Shown in pieces: positions 36,766-46,926 of a stretch of 64,000 nt of DNA. A model generated the notes under the pieces. The model was given only the letters and a program-made list of their open reading frames with translations, was not told where the DNA came from and made no database searches. Position 1 is the first letter of the stretch. Each line of letters begins with the position of its first letter. Source of the stretch: Aphanomyces cochlioides (Eukaryota; Oomycota; Saprolegniomycetes; Saprolegniales; Verrucalvaceae); contig JAHQRK010000005.1 of the NCBI GenBank assembly GCA_019828595.1, positions 1,736,001-1,800,000 of the forward strand. The letters are read 5' to 3'. The position numbers were made by a program, and so were the translations under genes.

Positions 36766-38925
36766 ACACTTGATGCCATAGTTGGAGTGTTGCCGTAGGA
36801 GTTGGCACATCGGTTCCAAAGCGATCACAAACAGAAGTGGCGACAGTGGATCACCTTGCAACACACCGCGTGAGATGTGAACTGGCTTGGACAAGAAGCC
36901 GTTCACCAAGATGCGAGACTTGCGGCCCGAGTACAGTACGCGAACCATGTCAACAAAGGTTTCGGGAAAGCCATAGTGACGGAGGACGCGGAGCAAGTAC
37001 GCGTGGTCCACGCGATCAAAAGCTTTCTCAAAGTCAAGCAGTGCCACCATCGAGGACGGACTGTGTAGTTTGATGTGGTGCAGCATGTCATCCAGTCGTG
37101 CAATATTGGTTTGGATATTGCTTCGACGGATAAAGCCTTGCTGGTCCGGGTGGATGATGTGTCGAATGTGGCGCTGAAGTCGATAAGCCAGAATACTCGT
37201 CAGGATTTTCACATCCGTGTTGAGTAGGCTAATGGGCCGATAGTTCTTGGCTTGTGACTTGGGGCCTTTCTTGTGCAGCAACACCAGCGTACTGACAAGT
37301 TGCATGGGAGTCAAGCGAGGGTGAGAATGGAGCTGGTGTGTGAATAGCAGCTCCAATACCAACGACCACTTGTGAGGTGCAAGTTTGAGGACTTCGAATG
37401 GCAGAGCGTTGGGACCTGGCGCTGAGTTCGAACTGCTGTGTCGAATAGCATGATAGAACTCGTTGGCGCGCAAGGGAGCCGACAGCTCTTTCTGGGCTTG
37501 CTCTGGCAGTTGTTTGTGTCGAGTCAATGGGGTCAGAAATGACGACACTTCGTCTCCAGATCGCTGCACCTCGGGAGCTGCAAACAAGTCCTTGTAGTAG
37601 TCGACCAGGACGTCAGACATGCCTTGTTGATTGGAGACAACATTTCCATTGACATCCACCAACTCTTTGAAGACTGTCTTCTTCAAGGGGGTAGGGACAG
37701 GGGACATGAAGTGGAACTTGGACGAGCGCTCTGCTTTGTACAAGTGAAGTTGGAACGCCTGGTCTTGACGAAACTGCTTGTCTCGATCTTGCAGCTCGTG
37801 AATTTGCTTTTGAAGGTCTCGCACTCGATCCACCAGCACTGCATCTTGACGCATGTTGGGGACTTGCAAAAGCGAAGCGATCTCCACAGCTAACTTCTTC
37901 AACGGCAGACGTTGTTTCTCCAATCGTTGAGAATGGAATTCTTTGAGTTGGGAGCGGATATCATTGACCAGTATGTCGTAGGCCTTGGAGATATTGTGGA
38001 ATGTTGGAGACTTGTCCAAAAATCGATCCAGACATCCATGAACAATCTCGGCCGCTCGTGGCAGACGAAGTAGCCAAGTTGGAGCTTTCCATGATCCAGA
38101 GCCATGGCGCAACGTTTGTTGCGCAATGTTTGACGCTTTGTGATGATACGACAAGCCACGTGGTCAGCCTGTGGAACGTGTGGCATGTGCGTCGCCTTCC
38201 AATGACGAAGACCCGCCAAGGTGGACGAACAAAAGATGTAGTCGAGTCGGTTGGTGAGTGTGGGACTTGTGAAAGGTTCTTGCCACGGGGTTTTGACGGC
38301 GAAACAGATCCACCAGAGACAAACTGTGCATCTATTGTTCCAGTTGAAGGGTGCCGGCCATGGTGGAGGTACTGGGTCTCAACGAATCCAAATCTTTGTT
38401 GAGAGTGCAGTTGAAATCTCCTCCAACAATGTGGAGCGCATGTGGAGGAAAGTCGCGTGGCAATTCTTCGAAGTAACTTGCTCGTTGTTGGAAGGCTGCC
38501 GGCGCATAGATATTGTGGAGAACGACTGTCAGTGGACCCAGAGTACATCGCACTTGTAGATAACGACCACGAAGCACTGGGTTGTCATGAGGGACTTGAG
38601 TGGCGTTCTTCAAAGGAGAGTGAGGATGTATCAACGTAGCCAGACCTCCAGTGGCTGGCGACGTGGATACTTCAGGGTAAATAGGCTCTTCAAAGAACAA
38701 AGAGCCTTCGTGGTTTGTGATGCGTTGCCAATGGAACGCAACACGGTCGTGGAGACTTGGCGTGCGGAAACGGGTTTCTTGGATAAAGGAAACGTCGTGA
38801 ACACTTGATAGTTTGTCGAGGATGTACCGATGACTGTTGGAGAAGCCATTGGTGTTGAGGGAGATGATTTGTGGGTCCCAGTCCACGAGTTCAGTTGGGA
38901 CATCGGAGAAGTTGTTGTCAATCAT
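36766..38925 (-). pseudogene. LINE ORF2 front two thirds with multiple lesions (block L)
   Basis: Shares with H the TAG at 38332-38334 (LEQ then stop) and the palindromic insertion at 38107-38124. It has an extra A at 38272-38274 but lacks the start-proximal deletion of H. The endonuclease front and the reverse transcriptase up to GIKCG are recognisable. Confidence 0.88.
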
Positions 38926-39003
38926 CACGAGTACAGATGAAAATGAGTAGAATGGAGGGGTCAGAGGGGAGGTTGAAATGGATTGAAGCAGGGGATAGAA
39001 GCC

Positions 39004-39385
39004 TTAGAGTTGATCGTCCTCCAAATCGAGGGGATCAATTTCGTCGGCGTTCATGGAGTGGTGAGCTTTGCTGCAGAGTTCGTCGATGTGGTAATTGTTG
39101 GTGATGCTTTTGAGCATCGAGATGGCCGACAAGACGGGAGCCGGCAAAGTGAACTTCTCGAGATTGTCGCTGAAGTTTTCGATCAAAGCAAACAGCGACC
39201 AGTCCGTCAAGCAGTTGGTGTCAGGCAATCTTGTTGCTTCTTGGTTCAATAGAACAGTCAGTGCCTCCGAGTTTGTGTAGAGGTCTGGGGCCCGATTTGA
39301 GAGGAATAAGTCAATCGTAGCAAGTGCAAAGAGGATGCGCTTGATCTCTGGTATGTCCGTGGTCAATTCTTCCAAGATTTCTGAC
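39004..39385 (-). pseudogene. LINE ORF1 C-terminal fragment (block L)
   Basis: Open fragment of about 123 residues ending in EDDQL, the same as in block H. Confidence 0.85.
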
Positions 39386-39691
39386 CTCGAGAAGGCTTTT
39401 CATCCATGGGGTTCCCCCCGAGATCTCCTCTTGGCAAATGGCTCTTCTGCATTCATCAGACAACTGTACAAGAATCCCAATATCACTCCAATGTGGAAAG
39501 CCTTATTGAGTAGCTGGTTTGAATCCCGCTGGACTCCGTACGGCTGTCCAAATCACATCTCATCTTTGGATGTTCCCCTTTGGCACAACTCGTATCTGCC
39601 TGGACTCGAAGACCTATACGATCAGTGCTCTACATCGACGCAAGACCAAGCCAATGTATTGGCTTCGCTTCACATCACGAAGTTGTGTCGA
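39386..39691 (+). pseudogene. Block M: ORF2 scrap preceding element N
   Basis: Second copy of block I with the normal six-C run. It ends in GTTGTGTCGA before the 5' terminus of N, the same irregular 5' junction as I/J. By chance the frame runs open into ORF1 of N, giving a 1151-codon ORF, but no ATG context supports such a fusion. Confidence 0.82.
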
Positions 39692-39751
39692 CTTCCGAAT
39701 TTGCCTCGTACCCCTCAAGTCAAGAAGTTATCAAGTGCCGCCGCGCTCAAA
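39692..39751 (+). promoter_or_regulatory. 60-nt 5' leader of the LINE
   Basis: The leader from the element 5' terminus to the ORF1 ATG is only 60 nt and is conserved in E, F, J, K and Q. It contains AATTTGCCTCGTAC (39698-39711), whose reverse complement recurs in the 3' UTR. Since the 5' terminus is constant, transcription must start at or very near it, so any promoter is internal or lies just downstream. I see no TATA box on this strand. Confidence 0.5.
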
Positions 39752-42700
39752 ATGTCCAACGCCAACAGCTGTTCCGAGCTCCGTGAGACCAACACTCACG
39801 GAGTCACCATCATTCCAGGTATTGTATCACCTCACCCACTTTCGTCGTCCAATCAGGATGGCGGAAGTGGTGTGAGTAATGTCTCTACACCTAACCCTAG
39901 GGCCGAAGTGGAGGTCGAGTTCGACCCCAACAGCGTCTCTGGAGACCAATCTGCGTCTCGCTCCCCCAGCGCTTCACCTGGTGCTCCACTCGCCGGAGTT
40001 CCAGGGGGGGTCAACCTCAGTGGGTCAGTGGTTGACCCCCAGACCACTGTCGTTAACTTGTCTAGTGAAGCCCTCACTCAGGAGGGCGAACCACTGGGGC
40101 CTTGTGCCTGTGGTGGCTGCTTCCCTGGACTCCAATTGGAGTCGATCCCCAGTGAAGGCGGCGAGAAAACGGGGTCCATGCCAGCCCTAGAGGCTACGAG
40201 GGCCCCCCCTATGGGCACACCCTGCGGTTCTGTCTACTTCCCCCCAGGGGCCTCTTCGGAGGGGCGGGGGCGGTATCCCGATTTGGGTTCTCGCCGGAGC
40301 AATGGTGTACCCCAGTCACCGTGCTGCGGGGATGGCATGGATTCCCCTTCTACCCCTGTCACTGGGGGTCTGGCCCCGGCCTTTCTCGTGACCAATGGGA
40401 CTGAGCCAGCAGCCACCAACCGCGTCGCCCCCTGTGCTGAGCCTCCTAGAACGGGAGAGGAAGAAGAAAAATCTCAAGAGGACGTGGATATGGTCTCTGG
40501 AGACGCCGAGGGGAAGGATTCTACTGAAACCGAAGCCTTGACCGACGAGGGAAATACTCAAATTCACTCTGAGGTTGATGGGTCAGGCGACATTAACGGC
40601 CAAGCGAAGCCGTGTGATACTCCTGGAGAAGTTATTCAAGAGGAACAATCGACAAACAATGACAATGACCAGTCAAATCAAGACATTGTCGACAAATCCG
40701 TTGCTCAAGGAAATGGCGCTGTTGATCCTCCTACCGCGGCAGACAAAATACAAGGCGATCAAGAGCAACAAAACGCTGAAAAGGCCAATCCATGGACGCA
40801 AAAGACTCCCGGCAAGGATTCAGCTTCGTCCAAGAAAGATTCCAAGCAAGGCAATGCCCCCAAAGGCGCGAAACATCGCAACACTGGTGCTCATGCTATT
40901 GCCGATGACGATATTGCGCGATGCGAGGCCATGGCGGACGCATTCTACAAAGACTCTGGTGACATGGACGCCTTCATTGAAAACATTTTGCTCACCCCCC
41001 AGTCCCAAGTGTACGAGCTCACAGTCAAGTTGGGCGAAGGCTACAAGGACTGGTCCGAAAAAGTCATCTGCGATCAATTTGTCAAGGAAAATCCTGGTTC
41101 GTTATGGGGCTCCAAATTTCCGAACATTTTGATCCACAAGAAGAACCCACAGACCATTGTGATCTCAAGTTACAACTTGTCTACGTGCGTGGAAATGGGA
41201 GGCACAACGTTTCGACTTGGTGGCAAAGACTTCCTGGTTCCCAAATACTCGCGTTATGGCAACAACTACTACGTTACGTTCAACAAGGTCAGTCACCCTT
41301 CGATGGCCAAGGCAATTGTCAAGAAAATGGCTGCATTGACCAAGTCAGTGATAGCAGCATTCAACCCTACTGCTGGTCAGAACATCAAGTCGCCGCATTT
41401 GAGAGTCATTTTCAAGTCGCCTGCGCCTCCTGCAGTGTTGGTGCCAAAATCCGGCGACGCACTACGCGAAATCACCATTACGGATCCGTCGGGTCAGCCT
41501 TTTGTCGTCGTGTTTCAGCACAAGATCGCTGCTCTGAACAAGACATTGCCTCCGTCGATTGTTTCACGACGTGCAGAGGCCAAGGCTGAAAAAGCGAAGG
41601 CAAAAGCGGCCAAGGCAGCGGCAAAATCTCCTCCGTCAGGAGAAAAAGAACCTGAACCTGATGGAGACGATCATGATCAAGACCTTGGAACAAATGCGGA
41701 AGGCGAGGCCGACTCAACTGAGGCATCTGGAGATCGTCAAGATGAACAACCACAGCCAACAGCTCCTTCTCATGGCTCTGATGTCGATATGTCTGGTGAC
41801 AGCGATCCCCCTAACAACAATGGACAAGACAAACAACAAGAAGATGTGGAAATGTCTACCAACGAATCGCCCGCTCTTGCTCCACCAAGTGAGCAGCCCA
41901 AGAACTCGCTGGACCTTCAATTGGTAACGGGCTACCGGTCTGGACCAGCTCCAAAACGTACTTTGCCTTCGTCCCCACGTTTGGATCCCCTGCCGACATC
42001 CAACCGTTTTCATATCCTCGAAGAAGACGACGTGGAACTCTCGTTTGAAGACTTTGCAGTGCCTCGAATTGTATTGGAAGATTCAAGTGCGCCACGCCCG
42101 AAAAAGACCAAAGGCAAAGCGAAGAAACAACGACTTAACAAGTCTGCTGCAGCCCACCTCGAATTGGCGAAGAAGATCATTCGAGACAAGAAAGTCGAAG
42201 GCAGTATCACCGAATGTCAACGCATTTTGCGAGATGATCCTCAGCTCGTTGCACATGCTATGTACGCACAAGATGAAGACCTCAGTTTGTTTCAGTCACT
42301 TGTTGCAACCAAGACTATTGAGCGCAAGATGGCTTTGTTAAAAGCTCAAGGCAAGCCTCACAACTACAAACATCACGTCAACTTCATGACTCAATACAAG
42401 ATTCACCCGTCAGAAATCTTGGAAGAATTGACCACGGACATACCAGAGATCAAGCGCATCCTCTTTGCACTTGCTACGATTGACTTATTCCTCTCAAATC
42501 GGGCCCCAGACCTCTACACAAACTCGGAGGCACTGACTGTTCTATTGAACCAAGAAGCAACAAGATTGCCTGACACCAACTGCTTGACGGACTGGTCGCT
42601 GTTTGCTTTGATCGAAAACTTCAGCGACAATCTCGAGAAGTTCACTTTGCCGGCTCCCGTCTTGTCGGCCATCTCGATGCTCAAAAGCATCACCAACAAT

Positions 42701-42790
42701 TACCACATCGACGAGCTCTGCAGCAAAGCTCACCACTCCATGAACGCCGACGAAATTGATCCCCTCGATTTGGAGGACGATCAACTCTAA
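39752..42790 (+). CDS. LINE ORF1 protein, intact (block N)
   Basis: This is a 1012-aa first-ORF (Gag-like) protein, by family analogy an RNA-binding partner in the retrotransposition particle. The ATG chosen lies 60 nt from the element 5' end; the frame stays open upstream but without another ATG. Residues 1-300 are rich in Ser, Pro and Gly with short Cys clusters and then acidic stretches. Residues about 394-600 look globular with alternating beta-like hydrophobics and could be an RRM-type fold, though I see no clear RNP motif. Residues about 605-640 are Lys/Ala-rich and probably helical, followed by another acidic stretch. Residues about 783-795 are a basic cluster that could act as a nuclear signal. 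The last 200 residues are helix-rich. No CCHC knuckle is visible, unlike many plant and fungal ORF1 proteins. The sequence is a mosaic of variants found in J, B and K. Confidence 0.9.
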   Translation: MSNANSCSELRETNTHGVTIIPGIVSPHPLSSSNQDGGSGVSNVSTPNPRAEVEVEFDPNSVSGDQSASRSPSASPGAPLAGVPGGVNLSGSVVDPQTTVVNLSSEALTQEGEPLGPCACGGCFPGLQLESIPSEGGEKTGSMPALEATRAPPMGTPCGSVYFPPGASSEGRGRYPDLGSRRSNGVPQSPCCGDGMDSPSTPVTGGLAPAFLVTNGTEPAATNRVAPCAEPPRTGEEEEKSQEDVDMVSGDAEGKDSTETEALTDEGNTQIHSEVDGSGDINGQAKPCDTPGEVIQEEQSTNNDNDQSNQDIVDKSVAQGNGAVDPPTAADKIQGDQEQQNAEKANPWTQKTPGKDSASSKKDSKQGNAPKGAKHRNTGAHAIADDDIARCEAMADAFYKDSGDMDAFIENILLTPQSQVYELTVKLGEGYKDWSEKVICDQFVKENPGSLWGSKFPNILIHKKNPQTIVISSYNLSTCVEMGGTTFRLGGKDFLVPKYSRYGNNYYVTFNKVSHPSMAKAIVKKMAALTKSVIAAFNPTAGQNIKSPHLRVIFKSPAPPAVLVPKSGDALREITITDPSGQPFVVVFQHKIAALNKTLPPSIVSRRAEAKAEKAKAKAAKAAAKSPPSGEKEPEPDGDDHDQDLGTNAEGEADSTEASGDRQDEQPQPTAPSHGSDVDMSGDSDPPNNNGQDKQQEDVEMSTNESPALAPPSEQPKNSLDLQLVTGYRSGPAPKRTLPSSPRLDPLPTSNRFHILEEDDVELSFEDFAVPRIVLEDSSAPRPKKTKGKAKKQRLNKSAAAHLELAKKIIRDKKVEGSITECQRILRDDPQLVAHAMYAQDEDLSLFQSLVATKTIERKMALLKAQGKPHNYKHHVNFMTQYKIHPSEILEELTTDIPEIKRILFALATIDLFLSNRAPDLYTNSEALTVLLNQEATRLPDTNCLTDWSLFALIENFSDNLEKFTLPAPVLSAISMLKSITNNYHIDELCSKAHHSMNADEIDPLDLEDDQL
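40004..40040 (+). other. G7 run fused to an 11-bp hairpin in ORF1
   Basis: A run of seven G (40004-40010, ORF1 codon about 85) forms the 5' arm of a perfect 11-bp stem, GGGGGTCAACC with GGTTGACCCCC, around a 13-nt loop. The run length varies between copies: seven in A, J, K and N, eight in E and Q, shortened in F. Each change breaks ORF1. This is either a replication/sequencing hot spot or a slippery site. Confidence 0.6.
40128..40143. repeat. 16-bp perfect palindrome in the ORF1 5' region
   Basis: GACTCCAATTGGAGTC is a perfect palindrome, present unchanged in A, E, F, J, K, N and Q. It lies inside ORF1, so coding constraint alone could preserve it. It could also be a protein-binding site. 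Confidence 0.4.
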
Positions 42791-42870
42791 GGCTTCTATC
42801 CCCTGCTTCAATCCATATTTCAACCTCCCCTCTGACCCCTCCATTCTACTCATTTTCATCTGTACTCGTG
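42791..42870 (+). promoter_or_regulatory. Pyrimidine-rich ORF1-ORF2 spacer
   Basis: The 80-nt spacer between the ORF1 stop and the ORF2 ATG is strongly pyrimidine-rich and has no ATG, which suits reinitiation or internal entry of ribosomes. TCATTTTCA at 42850-42858, 13 nt before the ATG, resembles the oomycete initiator consensus and could start a separate ORF2 transcript. N and K carry CATATTTC where the other copies have CATTTC, a 2-nt subfamily marker. Confidence 0.4.
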
Positions 42871-45800
42871 ATGATTGACAACAACTTCTCCGATGTCCCA
42901 ACTGAACTCGTGGACTGGGACCCACAAATCATCTCCCTCAACACCAATGGCTTCTCCAACAGTCATCGGTACATCCTCGACAAACTATCAAGTGTTCACG
43001 ACGTTTCCTTTATCCAAGAAACCCGTTTCCGCACGCCAAGTCTCCACGACCGTGTTGCGTTCCATTGGCAACGCATCACAAACCACGAAGGCTCTTTGTT
43101 CTTTGAAGAGCCTATTTACCCTGAAGTATCCACGTCGCCAGCCACTGGAGGTCTGGCTACGTTGATACATCCTCACTCTCCTTTGAAGAACGCCACTCAA
43201 GTCCCTCATGACAACCCAGTGCTTCGTGGTCGTTATCTACAAGTGCGATGTACTCTGGGTCCACTGACAGTCGTTCTCCACAATATCTATGCGCCGGCAG
43301 CCTTCCAAGAACGAGCAAGTTACTTCGAAGAATTGCCACGCGACTTTCCTCCACATGCGCTCCACATTGTTGGAGGAGATTTCAACTGCACTCTCAACAA
43401 AGATTTGGATTCGTTGAGACCCAGTACCTCCACCATGGCCGGCACCCTTCAACTGGAACAATGGATGCACAGTTTGTCTCTGGTGGATCTGTTTCGCCGT
43501 CAAAACCCCGTGGCAAGAACCTTCACAAGTCCCACACTCACCAACCGACTCGACTACATCTTTTGTTCGTCCACCTTGGCGGGTCTTCGTCATTGGAAGG
43601 CGACGCACATGCCACACGTTCCACAGGCTGACCACGTGGCTTGTCGTATCATCACAAAGCGTCAAACATTGCGCCATAGCTCTGGATCATGGAAAGCTCC
43701 AACTTGGCTACTTCGTCTACCACGAGCGGCCGAGATTGTTCATGGATGTCTGGATCGATTTTTGGACAAGTCTCCAACATTCCACAATATCTCCAAGGCC
43801 TACGACATGCTGGTCAATGATATCCGCTCCCAACTCAAAGAATTCCATTCTCAACGATTGGAGAAACAACGTCTGCCGTTGAAGAAGTTAGCTGTGGAGA
43901 TCGCTTCGCTTTTGCAAGTCCCCAACATGCGTCAAGATGCAGTGCTGGTGGATCGAGTGCGAGACCTTCAAAAGCAAATTCACGAGCTGCAAGATCGAGA
44001 CAAGCAGTTTCGTCAAGACCAGGCGTTCCAACTTCACTTGTACAAAGCAGAGCGCTCGTCCAAGTTCCACTTCATGTCCCCTGTCCCTACCCCCTTGAAG
44101 AAGACAGTCTTCAAAGAGTTGGTGGATGTCAATGGAAATGTTGTCTCCAATCAACAAGGCATGTCTGACGTCCTGGTCGACTACTACAAGGACTTGTTTG
44201 CAGCTCCCGAGGTGCAGCGATCTGGAGACGAAGTGTCGTCATTTCTGACCCCATTGACTCGACACAAGCAACTGCCAGAGCAAGCCCAGAAAGAGCTGTC
44301 GGCTCCCTTGCGCGCCAACGAGTTCTATCATGCTATTCGACACAGCAGTTCGAACTCAGCGCCAGGTCCCAACGCTCTGCCATTCGAAGTCCTCAAACTT
44401 GCACCTCACAAGTGGTCGTTGGTATTGGAGCTGCTATTCACACACCAGCTCCATTCTCACCCTCGCTTGACTCCCATGCAACTTGTCAGTACGCTGGTGT
44501 TGCTGCACAAGAAAGGCCCCAAGTCACAGGCCAAGAACTATCGGCCCATTAGCCTACTCAACACGGATGTGAAAATCCTGACGAGTATTCTGGCTTATCG
44601 ACTTCAGCGCCACATTCGACACATCATCCACCCGGACCAGCAAGGCTTTATCCGTCGAAGCAATATCCAAACCAATATTGCACGACTGGATGACATGCTG
44701 CACCACATCAAACTACACAGTCCGTCCTCGATGGTGGCACTGCTTGACTGTGAGAAAGCTTTTGATCGCGTGGACCACGCGTACTTGCTCCGCGTCCTCC
44801 GTCACTATGGCTTTCCCGAAACCTTTGTTGACATGGTTCGCGTACTGTACTCGGGCCGCAAGTCTCGCATCTTGGTGAACGGCTTCTTGTCCAAGCCAGT
44901 TCACATCTCACGCGGTGTGTTGCAAGGTGATCCACTGTCGCCACTTCTGTTTGTGATCGCTTTGGAACCGATGTGCCAACTCCTACGGCAACACTCCAAC
45001 TATGGCATCAAGTGTGGGGATCGCTACCACACTGGGAGTTACTTTGCCGACGACTCGCAACTCTATGCTGCAAATGAGACGTGCCTCCACCGGCAGCTTG
45101 CATTGGTTCAAACCTTTTGCGACAAGTCTGGTTTCCGACTCAACGTAGACAAGACCCAAATTCTGACCTACAGCCAGTTGAATGGGAACCTTGCCTCACT
45201 ACAAGTTACTTCCGACAGTCCCGTGAAGGCTCTTGGTATCTTGGTTGCGCCCAATCTTTCTCCATTGGCACGTTTCAATTACGTGTTTGAGAAGTTTGTG
45301 GCTCGCTTGTCTTTGTGGCTCTACAAGGCTCGAACCATGGCCGGAAAAGTCACTATCCTGCACAGCATATGTCTGCCTGTGTTATGGTACCAACTGGCTT
45401 TTGTCCCTGCCGACAAAGACCTGGCCAAAAAGATCGACAAGGCCATGCTTCAATTTATGCATGGTGAAGAAATCAACCCATCCTCCTCTGTCCATGGCCT
45501 CCGTTTGATCAAAAAGGAGATCCTATTCATGCCGAAGAAGTCCGGTGGCTTAGGCCTGCACCATGCACTTGCTTTATGGCAACAACACAACCGCTCTGTC
45601 ATGATCAGATGCATTCAAGCCATCACCACCCCACCCCGCAAGTCTGCCATGTCCGCCTGGATTACGCCGGGCTATACTCTCCTCGAGAAGGCTTTTCATC
45701 CATGGGGTTCCCCCCGAGATCTCCTCTTGGCAAATGGCTCTTCTGCATTCATCAGACAACTGTACAAGAATCCCAATATCACTCCAATGTGGAAAGCCTT

Positions 45801-46926
45801 ATTGAGTAGCTGGTTTGAATCCCGCTGGACTCCGTACGGCTGTCCAAATCACATCTCATCTTTGGATGTTCCCCTTTGGCACAACTCGTATCTGCCTGGA
45901 CTCGAAGACCTATACGATCAGTGCTCTACATCGACGCAAGACCAAGCCAATGTATTGGCTTCGCTTCACATCACGAAGTTGTCGCATTTGTTGACTCCGT
46001 GTCAGCGAGTTTGGCCAGCTTCGATCTTGTTCGACAAAATCAACCGTGCCTGCCGCCAAGCCAATTTTGTCCCTCCAACGAAACAATGGATCTCAATCTT
46101 GGTGACCAAGTTATCACGATTGTTTGAGATTGTTTCTGAAGAGGATGCTCCCGTGTTCCACTTGCCGACGCCAAGCTCTGAATGGATGGAATGGCACTGG
46201 ATGATACACCCTGACTCGAGTCCGATCTTGTTGGCGCTTGCGACTTCGAAATCGGCTAAGATCAGAGCTTCTCCAGCTGTCAGCTCGTCCATTCTTCCTA
46301 CCAAGCATCTCAACCTGCCATCCAACTTTTACGAAGACCCCAAGCGCCTTACCCAACTTGCCGCCTTCCTCCAACCCGACCACATTCTCCCTCGATATGG
46401 AGAGTTCATTTTCAAGACCCTTCTCCGCGCCAACGCCATGCAATATCTGTTTCAGTACCAAGACCCCAAGCCGACGTGTGTCTTCTGTCGTGTCAATGAG
46501 ACGTACGAGCATTTCCTGTTCTCTTGTGGATATGGTCAATCTGTTTGGTATTTCTTCAAGGCGATCCAGCGACTGCTCGAGTGTTCCTTTCCGTCAACGT
46601 GTCTGGAAATGTTCTACGAGACGCCCAAGCCGTCCGATGGATACTACATCCGTGGCTATCTGAAGATCTGGCCGATTGTCCGAGCCTGCGTGTATTATCA
46701 AATATGGCTCCAACGTGCCGATCGCACCTTTCGACCCGACCTCACAGCGAAGAGTCCGATGGAAGTTGCCATTCATGCTGCCTCTTTGATCAAGCTACAT
46801 CTACAACAGCTCCTGGTTGATCTCCCTCTCAAGAAGGGATACACCAAGGTATTCAATGTGCTCAAGCATCTATCTTCGGACCCCTGGTTACGTCAACACA
46901 TCATTCCTGACAGCGTCGTTTCATGA
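42871..46926 (+). CDS. LINE ORF2: APE endonuclease-reverse transcriptase, intact (block N)
   Basis: This 1351-aa polyprotein should nick the target and reverse-transcribe element RNA from the nick. The N-terminal endonuclease/exonuclease/phosphatase domain shows SLNTNG (22-27), QET with catalytic Glu50, YAP, GDFN (169-172), RLDYIF with Asp228, and the ADH motif with Asp254 and His255. A Lys/Gln-rich linker follows at about 300-400. The reverse transcriptase has NYRPISLLN from 556, motif A with Asp626, RGVLQGDPLSP from 681, and FADD with Asp727 and Asp728. The C-terminus carries Cys1203, Cys1206, His1214 and Cys1219, a CX2CX7HX4C knuckle of zf-RVT type. Motif A reads LDCEKAFD here and in K, but LDFEKAFD in the other copies. 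The start is the ATG directly after an in-frame GTG; the spacer has no earlier ATG. TGA ends the ORF at the base of a 3' hairpin. Confidence 0.95.
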   Translation: MIDNNFSDVPTELVDWDPQIISLNTNGFSNSHRYILDKLSSVHDVSFIQETRFRTPSLHDRVAFHWQRITNHEGSLFFEEPIYPEVSTSPATGGLATLIHPHSPLKNATQVPHDNPVLRGRYLQVRCTLGPLTVVLHNIYAPAAFQERASYFEELPRDFPPHALHIVGGDFNCTLNKDLDSLRPSTSTMAGTLQLEQWMHSLSLVDLFRRQNPVARTFTSPTLTNRLDYIFCSSTLAGLRHWKATHMPHVPQADHVACRIITKRQTLRHSSGSWKAPTWLLRLPRAAEIVHGCLDRFLDKSPTFHNISKAYDMLVNDIRSQLKEFHSQRLEKQRLPLKKLAVEIASLLQVPNMRQDAVLVDRVRDLQKQIHELQDRDKQFRQDQAFQLHLYKAERSSKFHFMSPVPTPLKKTVFKELVDVNGNVVSNQQGMSDVLVDYYKDLFAAPEVQRSGDEVSSFLTPLTRHKQLPEQAQKELSAPLRANEFYHAIRHSSSNSAPGPNALPFEVLKLAPHKWSLVLELLFTHQLHSHPRLTPMQLVSTLVLLHKKGPKSQAKNYRPISLLNTDVKILTSILAYRLQRHIRHIIHPDQQGFIRRSNIQTNIARLDDMLHHIKLHSPSSMVALLDCEKAFDRVDHAYLLRVLRHYGFPETFVDMVRVLYSGRKSRILVNGFLSKPVHISRGVLQGDPLSPLLFVIALEPMCQLLRQHSNYGIKCGDRYHTGSYFADDSQLYAANETCLHRQLALVQTFCDKSGFRLNVDKTQILTYSQLNGNLASLQVTSDSPVKALGILVAPNLSPLARFNYVFEKFVARLSLWLYKARTMAGKVTILHSICLPVLWYQLAFVPADKDLAKKIDKAMLQFMHGEEINPSSSVHGLRLIKKEILFMPKKSGGLGLHHALALWQQHNRSVMIRCIQAITTPPRKSAMSAWITPGYTLLEKAFHPWGSPRDLLLANGSSAFIRQLYKNPNITPMWKALLSSWFESRWTPYGCPNHISSLDVPLWHNSYLPGLEDLYDQCSTSTQDQANVLASLHITKLSHLLTPCQRVWPASILFDKINRACRQANFVPPTKQWISILVTKLSRLFEIVSEEDAPVFHLPTPSSEWMEWHWMIHPDSSPILLALATSKSAKIRASPAVSSSILPTKHLNLPSNFYEDPKRLTQLAAFLQPDHILPRYGEFIFKTLLRANAMQYLFQYQDPKPTCVFCRVNETYEHFLFSCGYGQSVWYFFKAIQRLLECSFPSTCLEMFYETPKPSDGYYIRGYLKIWPIVRACVYYQIWLQRADRTFRPDLTAKSPMEVAIHAASLIKLHLQQLLVDLPLKKGYTKVFNVLKHLSSDPWLRQHIIPDSVVS

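Larger units (their letters stand above)
36766..39385 (-). mobile_element. Block L: second copy of block H
   Basis: Same breakpoints as H: ORF2 GIKCG next to a forward 3' terminus on the left, and ORF1 tail joined to ORF2 block M on the right. The identical synthetic joints show segmental duplication rather than independent insertion. Confidence 0.92.
36766..39691. repeat. Tandem segment copy 2 (L plus M)
   Basis: Partner of 24138-27060. The second unit leads directly into a full-length element (N), whereas the first leads into J, which is interrupted by K. Confidence 0.9.

Noticed and set aside
39335..42790. A single 1151-codon frame joining ORF2 scrap M to ORF1
   Set aside because: It starts in antisense ORF1, crosses two breakpoints, and exists only by accidental frame agreement; ORF1 has its own ATG.
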